A stretch of 64,000 bases of DNA from Flavobacterium agricola (GCF_025919725.1 NZ_CP081495.1:2046001-2110000); one strand, 5' to 3'. Shown: positions 36,784-46,093, counted from the first letter of the stretch. Program-made: numbers and translations. Notes: generated by a model not told the origin, from the letters alone.

Positions 36784-37284
36784 TTAGTTTGCTTTTATAT
36801 CTGCTAACATGTTCTCAACTAATTTTTCTTGAGATGCTTTGTTAGATAATTCTTCTCTTAAAACTTTTTCAGCAATTTCTAAAGAAAGTGTTGAAACGTG
36901 TGTTTTAATTTCTGCCATAGCAGCATTTTTCTCTGCTTCAATAACCGATTTTGCTTGAGCAATTAAAGCTTCACCTTGTGATTGCGCTTCAGTTTTAGCT
37001 TCAGCAATCATTTGTTCTTTAATGTCACGAGCTTCTTTTAACATCGCGTCACGTTCAGCACGAGCTTCGTTTAACAAACGTTCGTTATCAACTTTTAAGT
37101 TAAGCATGTCTTTGCGTGCTTTTTCCGCAGAATCTAAAGCATCTTGAATACCTTTTTCTCTGTCTTCTAAAGCTGCAACGATTGGTTTCCATGCAAATTT
37201 ACCTAAAACGATAACAACAACTAGTAAAATAATAGCTTGCCAGAAAAACAAACCGTATGAAAAATCGTTGATTAACTTTTCCAT
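36784..37284 (-). CDS. atpF: ATP synthase F0 b subunit
   Basis: This 166-residue peripheral stalk subunit has one N-terminal membrane helix (GLFFWQAIILLVVVIVLGKFAW). A long charged, Ala-rich helix, about residues 35-140, dimerises and reaches F1. The length is usual. Confidence 0.97.
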   Translation of the reverse strand: MEKLINDFSYGLFFWQAIILLVVVIVLGKFAWKPIVAALEDREKGIQDALDSAEKARKDMLNLKVDNERLLNEARAERDAMLKEARDIKEQMIAEAKTEAQSQGEALIAQAKSVIEAEKNAAMAEIKTHVSTLSLEIAEKVLREELSNKASQEKLVENMLADIKAN

Positions 37285-37381
37285 TTATATCAGATTTTAT
37301 ACTTAGTAACTTATTAATATTTTGTTTAATCAAAAGCATCTATAGCCAACCGCTACAGATGCTATTGTTTTTCTGCAGAGC

Positions 37382-37576
37382 TTATTTTCCTAAGATTAAA
37401 GCACCGAATGCTAAACCTTCTAATAACGCTCCAATAATGATCATTGCAGTTTGGATTTTTCCTGCTGCTTCTGGTTGACGAGCAATAGCATCCATTGCTG
37501 ATGAACCAATTTTACCTAAACCGTAACCTGCACCAACAACGATTACACCTGCACCAACTAATACTGGAATTTCCAT
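37382..37576 (-). CDS. atpE: ATP synthase F0 c subunit
   Basis: This 64-residue hairpin of two membrane helices forms the rotor ring. The glycine-rich first helix (VGAGVIVVGAGYGLGKIG) and the polar loop ARQPEA are canonical. The ion-binding Glu is in IGALLEGLAFG; it is followed by Gly and not by the Ser/Thr of sodium-binding rings, which suggests proton use. That ion assignment is inference. Confidence 0.96.
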   Translation of the reverse strand: MEIPVLVGAGVIVVGAGYGLGKIGSSAMDAIARQPEAAGKIQTAMIIIGALLEGLAFGALILGK

Positions 37577-37621
37577 GATAATTGAATTATATATAATTAA
37601 ACAAAATTTATTTAAAACTTA

Positions 37622-38767
37622 TTAATGCTCTTCGTGTTCTTGAACTGCTTGTCCAATAAACAATGAAGATAACATAGTAAAAATGAAAGCTTGTAAGAAA
37701 GCGATTAACAATTCTAAAAACGTTAAAAACGTTGTTAATAAAAATGTTACTGCTGTACCACCAATTACACCTAAAGTTGCTTTCATGATAAACACCACAG
37801 AAATTAATCCCATAACTACAGAGTGTCCTGCGGTAATATTCGCGAATAAACGAATCATTAATGAGAAAGGCTTAGTTAACATACCTAAAACCTCGATCGG
37901 TGCTAAAACAAATTTCATAGGCACAGGTACACCTGGCATCCAAAAAATATGTTTCCAATAATCTTTATTTCCGCTAAAACTTGTTACAAAGAAAGTAAAT
38001 AATGCCAAACATAAAGTAACAGAAATATTACCTGTAACGTTTAATCCTAATGGTGTTAAACCTAATAAGTTTAATAAAAAGATTAAAAAGAAAACTGATA
38101 ATAAGAAAGGCATAAACTTTTTGTATTGTTTTTGCCCAATGTTTGGGATAGCCATTTCGTCGCGTACATATAAAACTAACGGCTCTAAAACTCTTGCAAA
38201 TCCTTTTGGCAAATTATTAGGCGATGTTTTGTATGTTTTTGCTAAAGCAGTAAATCCTAAAAAGATTAAGACTGACGCTAATAACAAACCTGCTACGTTT
38301 TTAGTAATGGAGAAATCTAATGGCTTTGCATTGGTAGGATTACCGTTTTCATCATACGTAATCGTTCCTTCTGCATCTGTTTTGTATATTTTAGAATGGT
38401 AGTATTTGTAATACTGACCGTCTTTTTCTACTACTGCATTTCCGTGATCAAACTCACTAGAAAGAAAAACTTTTAACCCATTATCAATCAAGATAACTGG
38501 AAGAGGGAAACCAAAATGTTGGTGTGTGTCACTGTCGTGAAAAAATGTATAATAATGATCATCCTTTAAGTGATGTACAATGGCTTCATTAACATCTTCA
38601 GGTTTTTGATCGTTATGTTCTGAAACACGCTGTGTCATTTCATGCTCAACAGCATGTTCTTGCGTCGCATTTATAGCTTCTGGTGTTGTGTTAGCCATCA
38701 TTACCGACGACATTAACCCAACAAGCGCAAAAAGTATAAATTTTACCGGTTTACTTGTGATTACCAT
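37622..38767 (-). CDS. atpB: ATP synthase F0 a subunit
   Basis: This 381-residue proton-channel subunit has an N-terminal signal-like helix (residues 7-24). A long His- and Asp-rich periplasmic region follows to about residue 155, before the usual membrane helices. The essential Arg lies in PFSLMIRLFANITAGH near residue 305. The extended N terminus makes it longer than the E. coli protein (271 residues); such extensions occur in Bacteroidota. Confidence 0.95.
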   Translation of the reverse strand: MVITSKPVKFILFALVGLMSSVMMANTTPEAINATQEHAVEHEMTQRVSEHNDQKPEDVNEAIVHHLKDDHYYTFFHDSDTHQHFGFPLPVILIDNGLKVFLSSEFDHGNAVVEKDGQYYKYYHSKIYKTDAEGTITYDENGNPTNAKPLDFSITKNVAGLLLASVLIFLGFTALAKTYKTSPNNLPKGFARVLEPLVLYVRDEMAIPNIGQKQYKKFMPFLLSVFFLIFLLNLLGLTPLGLNVTGNISVTLCLALFTFFVTSFSGNKDYWKHIFWMPGVPVPMKFVLAPIEVLGMLTKPFSLMIRLFANITAGHSVVMGLISVVFIMKATLGVIGGTAVTFLLTTFLTFLELLIAFLQAFIFTMLSSLFIGQAVQEHEEH

Positions 38768-38868
38768 ACCTTATTAATTACCTTAACTTTTACGGTCGTT
38801 TAAAAATTTGTGCAAAGCTACGTTTTTTATTCTAATTAAGATACCTATTGCACTATTTTTTTATTTAT

Positions 38869-39264
38869 TTAATTAACTTTTGTTTTGTACGATACGCTAT
38901 TTAATATTTTAGCAGTTTGATTCAATTCTAAAATCATAAAAAAGAAAAAAAGTAATAAAATACTGTATTTTTCATATTTATGATGCTCGTGTGTTGAACC
39001 CAATACATCATTAAAAACCCAAAAACATACTATTGTTTTTAATGTGAAAAATAGCAAATAAACAAAACCGATATATTGATTTTGTTTTTTAGACAACAAA
39101 TATAATACTGTTATTGTTAAAAATGAAAAAAACACAAACAATAAATTTACAGCATGTAAATTATATACAAATTGCGGGATGCTTTTACTGAAAGGAAGAA
39201 AATTAAAAATAAAAAAATGGAATCCAAGAAACAAAGTAGACCATTTAAAAAAGTTTAAAATCAT
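38869..39264 (-). CDS. Small membrane protein, DUF6168-like
   Basis: This 131-residue protein has four hydrophobic segments and a His-rich loop (STHEHHKYEK) near residue 92. By position, between atpZ and atpB, and by topology it corresponds to the DUF6168 family of flavobacterial atp operons; the family name is recalled, not searched. Its role may be in F0 assembly, as for AtpI, but this is inference from place only. Confidence 0.7.
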   Translation of the reverse strand: MILNFFKWSTLFLGFHFFIFNFLPFSKSIPQFVYNLHAVNLLFVFFSFLTITVLYLLSKKQNQYIGFVYLLFFTLKTIVCFWVFNDVLGSTHEHHKYEKYSILLLFFFFMILELNQTAKILNSVSYKTKVN

Positions 39265-39370
39265 GGCAAGAACGTTATAGAATTGTCTGTTTTAAATAAA
39301 AATGAATTTTTTTGCAAAATTACGCTTTATTATTCAGAATCAATTACTTTAACATTCTTATTGCATTGTT

Positions 39371-39625
39371 TTAGTCATTTTTATTAGAAACTTCCTGAAC
39401 TTGCTTAATTACTACATATATCGCTAAAAAAACACCCAATAAGGTTAAAGCTTTCTCGTAATTTATCGTATTACTTGCGTAGTTAGCATCTAACCAAACT
39501 CCAAATTGGTAAAAAAGATAAATGGTTAGTCCCATTTGAGCAGGAATCCCCACAAAGACTAACCATTTTGTATTGTTATTTTTTTTCACCTTTTTCAGCT
39601 GTTTTGGTGTTTTGGGCCTCAGCAT
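39371..39625 (-). CDS. AtpZ/AtpI family protein
   Basis: This 84-residue protein has two membrane helices (LVFVGIPAQMGLTIYLFYQFGVWLD and a C-terminal TLLGVFLAIYVVIKQVQEV). The family is encoded before atpB and aids c-ring assembly or magnesium/calcium transport. The start ATG at 39625 lies 50 bases inside the end of the bactofilin gene, in another frame, so translation is probably coupled. Confidence 0.85.
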   Translation of the reverse strand: MLRPKTPKQLKKVKKNNNTKWLVFVGIPAQMGLTIYLFYQFGVWLDANYASNTINYEKALTLLGVFLAIYVVIKQVQEVSNKND

Positions 39626-39971
39626 GCATTTCGCAAGTAGAATTTACTTTTGCACCTTGCTCTACCACCAAATTTTTCATTTTTAAATGTCCGGTTACCA
39701 CAGCGCTTGTTCGTAAAGTAATTAACGCATCAACAATTGCAGTTCCTTCAAAAACACCTTCAATATCTAGGTTAGCACATTTAATATCGCCTACTAATTT
39801 ACCTTGGGCACCAATTACCAGCCTACCTTTACAAGTAAAATTACCGTGTAATAAACCATCTAATCTAAAATCGGCTTCAGAGGTAATATCGCCTTTTATT
39901 TCGGTTGCATAAACAATTCTATTGGTTTTGCCTAGATTTTCTGTTGCGTTGGGTTCTCCTTTTTTAAACAT
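39576..39971 (-). CDS. Bactofilin
   Basis: This 131-residue bactofilin has the central right-handed beta-helix repeat domain (about residues 15-110), for example YATEIKGDITSEADFRLDGLLHGN and VTGHLKMKNLVVEQGAKV. Flexible charged termini flank it. Bactofilins form nucleotide-free filaments that place cell-wall or envelope machinery. It lies six bases after sprE and overlaps atpZ, linking secretion, cytoskeleton and ATP synthase genes in one transcription unit. Confidence 0.92.
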   Translation of the reverse strand: MFKKGEPNATENLGKTNRIVYATEIKGDITSEADFRLDGLLHGNFTCKGRLVIGAQGKLVGDIKCANLDIEGVFEGTAIVDALITLRTSAVVTGHLKMKNLVVEQGAKVNSTCEMHAEAQNTKTAEKGEKK

Positions 39972-39977
39972 AGCTAT

Positions 39978-42617
39978 CTATTTTATTTTGTATGAATCTA
40001 AATTTTTATGGGTTTGAATTACAATGTAGTTATGCAACGACATTGGTAAACCGTTTAGCTTAACCTTATATTCTTTTTCGTGAAGCAGCATATCCATTTG
40101 TCTGGCTCTTGCATCCGAATAAAAACCGTGCACCACAACTAATGTTATTTCTGGGTTATAATAATCAACCGTAACTTTTAATGATGCATTATGCGTTTGG
40201 GTTATATATTTTTGAATGGTTTGCACCAAACCTTCAATTTGTTTGGTATCGTTTTTCGGTAACTGATAAACCAACAGCCATTTGTTTAGATCTTTATCTG
40301 AAAACTCATAAGCTTCTAAACTCGGAATTTCAGTTTCTAAAATACGTTTGGCCTCTTTTCCTTCTTCCGTTAATGGATATAAATCTTCTATTTCGGTCAA
40401 AGCTTGTTTATAAGCAGTAACTCCGTAAATTTTAGCTAAAAGGCGTGCTTTTAACAATTCAAATTTAGAAATAATTGGCGTACCGGTATAAAAATCAATT
40501 TTTTCTTTAACTTGTTCTAAAGCCAATTCCGGATCGTTTTTATCTAAATATTCTTTATAAACTACGGTATAAACAGCTTCCGGATCGTCTGTTTTTTCGG
40601 CAACCAAACCTTGCAAAACTTTAGCGTAATGCGTATCCGGATATTCTGTCATTATTTTATTTTGATAAACAAGTGCTTTAGGCGAATTTAATTTGGTGTA
40701 AATTTTATACAAATTATAATATGTTGGCAACAGCAAACCTTTTTCTGGGTTAGATGCCAACAAACTTTCTAATCGGTCTGCAGCCAATTGATATTCGCCA
40801 AACTTATCATCATAAATATAACCCAACTCGTAATAAGCAGCGTTTCTATTCTTTTCAAGCTCAGCAATTGCTTCAGGATCGGTAACTACTTTATCTAAAT
40901 ACGTTTGTAAATCGTATTTAGGCAAACTTAAATCTAACAAAGGTTTTTCGCCTTTTTCTGTTAAAGTGCTATCCACGCTAATGGTAATATTTTCATTCGC
41001 AGCAATTGCTCCGGTGTTAGAAACATTAGCCAACCAACGCCAATTATCCTTTAACGGTCGTTTACCCCAACGGCGTTCAAAATTTAATTTTCCTTGCTGA
41101 ACCGATTGCGGAATATAATAGTAAAATGTATTTTGATCGGCATCAAAACCTGGCGGAGGCATCATTTCTGCTCCCGGTGGTTGAAAGTTATTAGTTGATT
41201 GAGAAGCTAAGTTATTAATAGCTTGTTGCTGTTGTTGGGCAGCTGCAATATTATTTTGTTTTTTAGCTTGTTCTATAGCTTTTAGCGCTGCCTCGGTATC
41301 TTTTTCTTTAAGTTCTTCTATATAACCCGAAAAATAAGCAACGCGCTCGGGCTCGGTCATGTTATAAATACGAATGGTGCTATCTGCAACCGTTATCATG
41401 TCTTCGTATTTAATAACTTCTCCAATGTTTTTTAACTTGCGTTGAATGGTAAGATATTCTTTTGATGGATTAGGTAAATTTACTAACGAAGAATCGTAAT
41501 ATTTAGCCGAAGTTTTAAAATCACGTTCTTCAAAATTTATCTGTCCTAATTCTCGGTAATTTGATGCTTGTAAATAGCGATCTTTACCGTTATTTTGTTT
41601 TATAGATGCGTTGTAATACGCAATGGCTTTTTTATAATCGTGGTAATGATTGTAAAAGTTACCTAATTGATGATTTAAAATATACAAATACGGACGATTT
41701 TCACGATCGGCTAACAATGCATTAAATTTTTTCAGAAAGGCAATCGTATCTCCTTTTTCGTAATCAAACAAATTAGCTTGTTGTGCGTAAGCTTGCATGG
41801 TATACATGCGTTTGGCTTTACGCTTCATGTTAATTACTTCCTGAAAATAATAATTTGCGCTATCTGGCTGATTGAATTTATTATGCAGCTGCCCTAAAAT
41901 GAACGAAAAACGAGCTTTTTTCTCATTATCTCTTGTCAAGTTACGAGCCACGGTAAGTTTGGTAATTGCCGTATCAATAACTTGGGTGTTGTAATAAGCT
42001 TGTGCTAAAACAGCATTGGCATCAACAAAAACTTCTTTTTTAAAATCTTTCTGATCCGTAGTTTCAAGCAATTCTTTCAAGTTAGCAATTGCTTGTTCGT
42101 TATTATCTAATTGAATATGTGCACGCTCACGCCAAACAACAATTTCGTTTAACGTATTGGCTTCTGGCGATTTATAAATAACATAATTAAAAGCTTCAAT
42201 AGCAGGTAAAAATCGGTTGTCGTAATAACGGGTTTTGCCTAAAAGCAAATAGGCTTCATCTGCCTGCGGATTTCGTTCTTGCCCATTAATGTACATGGAA
42301 TGTTTTTGGATGGCTTTGGTTGCTTTATCTTCAGGAACCGAAAGATTTTGCCCTGTTTGCTCACCAGAAGGCGCCTCAAATTCATCTTTTGCTACAAAAG
42401 GTTCAATAGGTAAAACTTCCCAATAATTATCAACAAAACTATTGATTAATTCTTCGTGGTATTTATTAAACGCTTCTTGCCCATTAAACAACACATTGTA
42501 CTCGGTAGTTAAAGCCTGAAACTTACGGTTAAGCAGCGTATCACGCTTGGTAGAGCATGCAATTACCACCCATGCCAAAGCAATGGGAATTAGTATTTTT
42601 AAAGAGAATTGTTTCAC
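39978..42617 (-). CDS. sprE: Type IX secretion lipoprotein SprE/PorW
   Basis: This 879-residue TPR lipoprotein has the lipobox VIAC at residues 18-21 after a GTG start (42617). The conserved N terminus follows (ALTTEYNVLFNGQEAFNKYHEEL). TPR-like repeats fill the middle, roughly residues 105-440. A Gln/Pro linker then leads to FYYYIPQSVQQGKLNFERRWGKRPLKDNWRW, and a second repeat region runs to the C terminus. SprE/PorW is needed for type IX secretion and gliding in Bacteroidota. Identity rests on length, architecture and position beside bactofilin and atp genes. No other T9SS gene is in the window. Confidence 0.87.
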   Translation of the reverse strand: MKQFSLKILIPIALAWVVIACSTKRDTLLNRKFQALTTEYNVLFNGQEAFNKYHEELINSFVDNYWEVLPIEPFVAKDEFEAPSGEQTGQNLSVPEDKATKAIQKHSMYINGQERNPQADEAYLLLGKTRYYDNRFLPAIEAFNYVIYKSPEANTLNEIVVWRERAHIQLDNNEQAIANLKELLETTDQKDFKKEVFVDANAVLAQAYYNTQVIDTAITKLTVARNLTRDNEKKARFSFILGQLHNKFNQPDSANYYFQEVINMKRKAKRMYTMQAYAQQANLFDYEKGDTIAFLKKFNALLADRENRPYLYILNHQLGNFYNHYHDYKKAIAYYNASIKQNNGKDRYLQASNYRELGQINFEERDFKTSAKYYDSSLVNLPNPSKEYLTIQRKLKNIGEVIKYEDMITVADSTIRIYNMTEPERVAYFSGYIEELKEKDTEAALKAIEQAKKQNNIAAAQQQQQAINNLASQSTNNFQPPGAEMMPPPGFDADQNTFYYYIPQSVQQGKLNFERRWGKRPLKDNWRWLANVSNTGAIAANENITISVDSTLTEKGEKPLLDLSLPKYDLQTYLDKVVTDPEAIAELEKNRNAAYYELGYIYDDKFGEYQLAADRLESLLASNPEKGLLLPTYYNLYKIYTKLNSPKALVYQNKIMTEYPDTHYAKVLQGLVAEKTDDPEAVYTVVYKEYLDKNDPELALEQVKEKIDFYTGTPIISKFELLKARLLAKIYGVTAYKQALTEIEDLYPLTEEGKEAKRILETEIPSLEAYEFSDKDLNKWLLVYQLPKNDTKQIEGLVQTIQKYITQTHNASLKVTVDYYNPEITLVVVHGFYSDARARQMDMLLHEKEYKVKLNGLPMSLHNYIVIQTHKNLDSYKIK

Positions 42618-42715
42618 GTACTAAGCTATATGTTTTTAAAAACTTAATTATAAGGCAGTTATTGTATAACGGTTTAAAATCTTGTTTTAAAACCCAACCA
42701 AGTTCAAATATAAAT

Positions 42716-42740
42716 AAAAAATCCCTCGGTCGAGGGATTT
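42716..42740 (-). terminator. Terminator of the PadR/ABC operon
   Basis: AAATCCCTCG / CGAGGGATTT hairpin whose minus-strand exit is a T run, directly after the ABC ATPase stop at 42744. Confidence 0.8.
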
Positions 42741-42743
42741 ATA

Positions 42744-43439
42744 TTATACAGCAAAAAAGCTTTCGAGCTCTTGCAACGAATTTTCTGTTTTTTCGGTATC
42801 TTTTAACAACCTTCCTTTTTCTAATATTAAAATGCGAGAAACAACCTCAACGGTTAAACTTAAATCGTGAGAAGAAATTAAAATGGTTGTTTTATTATTT
42901 TGGCTAAAATCTGTAATTACACGCTTTAAACGGATTTGCGTGGTTGGATCTAAATTTGCAAACGGCTCGTCTAAAATAACAACTTCAGGATTACCCATAA
43001 AAGCAGCAATAATGCCAACTTTTTTTTGGTTTCCTTTAGAAAGATCACGAATGTATTTTTTCTTGTTTAAAATTTCGTCGTTAAAAAAATCACGAAACGT
43101 TTCTATAAACGCGTCAACATCGGCTTTATTCATATTATGCAAGCTGCCAATAAAATAAAAATATTCTTCGGGGGTTAAATAACCTATTAAAAAAGATTCA
43201 TCTAAAAAAGCAGCCGTATGTTTTTTCCAGCTATCAGATTGGCTCACTACAATGCCCTTGTTACTTACAAAACCTTTGCTTGGCTCAATTAAATCTAATA
43301 TTAACGAAAACAAAGTTGTTTTACCTGCGCCGTTATTACCAATTAAACCAACAACTTCTGATCGCTGAATTTCAAGCGCATCAATAGCTAAAACGGTTTC
43401 TTTACCATATGTTTTTTGTAAATTTTCTATTCGAATCAT
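42744..43439 (-). CDS. ABC transporter ATP-binding protein
   Basis: This 231-residue ATPase has Walker A GNNGAGKTT (residues 34-42), signature LSKGNQKKVG, Walker B VVILDEP and the switch His in ILISSHDLS. It resembles the exporter ATPases paired with multi-helix permeases. The permease gene ends ten bases upstream. The substrate is unknown; drug, lipid or peptide export are all possible. Confidence 0.93.
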   Translation of the reverse strand: MIRIENLQKTYGKETVLAIDALEIQRSEVVGLIGNNGAGKTTLFSLILDLIEPSKGFVSNKGIVVSQSDSWKKHTAAFLDESFLIGYLTPEEYFYFIGSLHNMNKADVDAFIETFRDFFNDEILNKKKYIRDLSKGNQKKVGIIAAFMGNPEVVILDEPFANLDPTTQIRLKRVITDFSQNNKTTILISSHDLSLTVEVVSRILILEKGRLLKDTEKTENSLQELESFFAV

Positions 43440-43449
43440 CGTGTTGAAT

Positions 43450-44910
43450 TTAATTTTTAAAATCTATTAAAGCTCGGTATTTATTTTTATTGTAATTGTT
43501 TACTAAACGATTAATAACTTTTTCGCGCAATAAAAAACCAACTAGCCCAGCAACAGCAACGGCTAACAATCCTACATAAACATTAAATAAAAGTTGAAAA
43601 AAGATTTGAATTAGTATTGGCGTAACCAAAATAACCAATGATAGAACTAACGTATTAACATTAAAAGATTTGGTATTACCAAAAGCACCTACATTGCTTG
43701 TTAAATCTATTCCTTGTCGCATAAAAGCACCTGTAAGCAAAGTTATGTAAGCATTAAACCCAATATTAAATATGGTGGCTGCTACAAGGGCTAAAAAAAA
43801 CACGGGAGAAAAAAACAAATAAAAACTACACAAAACCAACGTTATTAGGCAAGCAATTGCCATAATGCACCATTTTGAAATTAAATAATCGCGGTACGAA
43901 ATGTTTTGCGTCATTAATAACGGATAATATGCCGAATCCCAAGATGGAACAAATTGACCAAACGAAATCATAAATCCGCCAGTTGCAAAAATGGCAAAGA
44001 AAATCATGGCTGGGCTTAATTCTTTATCAAAATCTAGAAACAAAAAAGGATAAAAAATAAAAATCAACGAAAACAATAGCGTTGTACGGGGGCGTTTGTT
44101 GCGGAAAATTAAGTACAAATCGTTTTTAATAAAAGCACCAACAACACCCATATTGGTTAAATATTTAAAATCTAAACTTTTAATTTCTGCTTCGTTTTTA
44201 CTCAGTCCTTTATCTAAATACAATTGGGTATTATAATAGCTGTAGGTTAGCAAAGCAAAAAGCAAAACAAATGCTACGGCTAAAACAACAGCAAATTTAT
44301 ACTGATAAAAAAATGCAGATAAGGGCGAAGTAAAAGGTAAAATATCAATCCAACCGTAAATATGTGCAAAACCTAAAAACGTTAGTAAGCCAACAAAAAG
44401 GTAAAAAAACAAATTAATCTTTTCTAAAAAGATGCTTATAAAACTATTACAACTTAAAAGCAATAACATGCTTAACGTCCAACCTAAAACTGAAACAGCA
44501 TCGTAACCCGAACGAATTAAAATAAAAGCTAAAGGAATAAAGAAAAATAAATGAATAACATTAAAAAGCTTAAAGTAAGCTTTGCACACCGTGTACTGAA
44601 CAATGATTTTATGTTTGATATTAATAAGTAACAACGGCTTAATATCTACAATTGGAGAGCCGCTAATTATATAACGCAAAAAAAGATCGTACAACCAGTA
44701 AAAAACAAAAAAACCGGTTATTATATAAAATAAATCTTGATTGGGATAAAGTTTAGCTACATATTCTGGAGTTAAAACAGCTAAACCTAATAAAACAAGG
44801 GCTAGATAAACCAGAAAAAAAGCTTTAAAAAGAAAAGTAAAAACTTCTGTTTTAAGCTGCTTAGAACGCAACAAAGCTTTTATTTCTAATCGAAATAAAT
44901 TAAAAAACAT
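43450..44910 (-). CDS. ABC exporter permease, DUF5687 family
   Basis: This 486-residue membrane protein has about ten to twelve helices and no nucleotide-binding domain. The N-terminal LFRLEIKALLRSKQL and the central ANIKNDLYLIFRNKRPRT-like segment (FIKNDLYLIFRNKRPRT) are typical of DUF5687 proteins, which act as the membrane partner of the adjacent ABC ATPase. It is the third gene of the padR operon. Confidence 0.85.
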   Translation of the reverse strand: MFFNLFRLEIKALLRSKQLKTEVFTFLFKAFFLVYLALVLLGLAVLTPEYVAKLYPNQDLFYIITGFFVFYWLYDLFLRYIISGSPIVDIKPLLLINIKHKIIVQYTVCKAYFKLFNVIHLFFFIPLAFILIRSGYDAVSVLGWTLSMLLLLSCNSFISIFLEKINLFFYLFVGLLTFLGFAHIYGWIDILPFTSPLSAFFYQYKFAVVLAVAFVLLFALLTYSYYNTQLYLDKGLSKNEAEIKSLDFKYLTNMGVVGAFIKNDLYLIFRNKRPRTTLLFSLIFIFYPFLFLDFDKELSPAMIFFAIFATGGFMISFGQFVPSWDSAYYPLLMTQNISYRDYLISKWCIMAIACLITLVLCSFYLFFSPVFFLALVAATIFNIGFNAYITLLTGAFMRQGIDLTSNVGAFGNTKSFNVNTLVLSLVILVTPILIQIFFQLLFNVYVGLLAVAVAGLVGFLLREKVINRLVNNYNKNKYRALIDFKN

Positions 44911-44959
44911 ATAAATAGTAATTGGTTGTACTCAATTAGTAGCCTCCAGAACTATTTTG

Positions 44960-45685
44960 TTACATTATGTATTTGTATTCAGGATAAATAGTTTGTAAAT
45001 AACTTTGTGCTTTTTGTGGAATGACATGAATCATAATGTAAGAATACAACATCCAACTAACCAAAAAAGCCGCAATTAAAAGGTTTACCCAAAACTGATT
45101 CAGATTCAGAAACATAGAAGTACTAAAAAACACTTGAATTGGAATGTAAAATAATGCTGCAGAACCACCCATGTTGGCAATCACATCTTCCATCATCCAT
45201 CGCTTCTCATTTTTAGTTTTTTTAAGTTGGTATTTGTTTTTAATAGTAAGAAAAAGCACCAAAAATAAAAGTAAAATAGAAATACCCAAAACACTTTCTA
45301 CATAATAAGCCGAAAACAATGGCAAAACAGCAGCTACAATAGCTAGTAAACTGATCGTAAATAAAACTTTAGGCAGTGTAAAGAAGTCTTTAAAATGTTG
45401 CCAAACAAAAGCGTGATAACGCTTCTGTAAAGCTGCTTGTCGTTGAGCTACAATATCAGAAAAACCAAAAACACCAAACTTTTTAAATTCGGCTTGCAGT
45501 GCTTCTTCAAAAGTTAACGCACTATTTTGTTCCCACTGGCATTCTATACCACGGGCTAAATGGTCAACTAATTCGGTTTGTAAATCGTAATGTTCTACAA
45601 AGTGCTTACGAGTAAAACAATATAATCTATCAATCTGATCACTTGTGACACAAGGAATTGTACTAATGTTATCATGATTTGTCAT
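44960..45685 (-). CDS. PadR-associated membrane protein of unknown function
   Basis: This 241-residue protein has a cytoplasmic N-terminal domain of about 100 residues containing HFVEHYDLQTELVDHLARGIE and EEALQAEFKKFG. Four membrane helices follow, near residues 108-125, 130-148, 170-190 and 200-222. Proteins with this layout accompany PadR repressors and may modulate the exporter or sense stress. I recognise no named family. It lies between padR (34 bases) and the permease gene (49 bases). Confidence 0.78.
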   Translation of the reverse strand: MTNHDNISTIPCVTSDQIDRLYCFTRKHFVEHYDLQTELVDHLARGIECQWEQNSALTFEEALQAEFKKFGVFGFSDIVAQRQAALQKRYHAFVWQHFKDFFTLPKVLFTISLLAIVAAVLPLFSAYYVESVLGISILLLFLVLFLTIKNKYQLKKTKNEKRWMMEDVIANMGGSAALFYIPIQVFFSTSMFLNLNQFWVNLLIAAFLVSWMLYSYIMIHVIPQKAQSYLQTIYPEYKYIM

Positions 45686-45719
45686 CGCTAATATTTATTA
45701 AAATTACTTTAATAATTGA

Positions 45720-46052
45720 TTACACCAATTTTTTTGAGGTTAAAAGTTGCATATTTTCGACAAACTGTAAAAGTGCTTCAAGTTTTGAAGCACTTTCTTC
45801 TACACCAGCAGGGGTTAGTTTGTAATACTTTCGCAATCGATTCGCAACTTCTAAAACCTCAACCTCTAAAAAACCCTGAGCTTCTAGCTTATGTAAAGCC
45901 GGATACAAAGCACCTTCGGTTAAAACCAACTCATCTTGAGTTAGTTCTTTTACTTTCTGCGTTATTTCGTACCCGTACATTTTTCCATTAGCTTGTAAAA
46001 GTTGCAGAATAATGGTTTGCAAACTGCCTTTGTACAAAGATGCTTTTGACAT
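45720..46052 (-). CDS. PadR family transcriptional repressor
   Basis: This 110-residue winged-helix regulator has the typical core YGYEITQKVKE, LTEGALYPALHKLEAQGFLEVE and RKYYKLTPAG, followed by a dimerisation helix. PadR-s1 type by its short length. I start at 46052 (MSKASLYKG); the longer frame to 46079 begins at an unlikely codon inside the predicted promoter. It leads the exporter operon and probably represses it through the palindrome just upstream. Confidence 0.92.
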   Translation of the reverse strand: MSKASLYKGSLQTIILQLLQANGKMYGYEITQKVKELTQDELVLTEGALYPALHKLEAQGFLEVEVLEVANRLRKYYKLTPAGVEESASKLEALLQFVENMQLLTSKKLV

Positions 46053-46068
46053 AGAATCTATTTTTATA

Positions 46069-46093
46069 TAAATATACATAAATTACTTATGTA
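46069..46093 (-). promoter_or_regulatory. Predicted PadR operator overlapping the operon promoter
   Basis: A perfect inverted repeat TACATAA / TTATGTA with a five-base spacer (46075-46093; eight-base arms if 46074 and 46094 are included). It resembles known PadR sites in shape. On the minus strand the -7-like TATATTTA (46076-46069) abuts and slightly overlaps it, 17 bases before the padR start. Binding would block the promoter. Confidence 0.65.

Noticed and set aside
36254..36787. Long open frame opposite atpH, 177 residues
   Set aside because: It is a shadow of atpH on the other strand; composition is not protein-like and no motif is seen.
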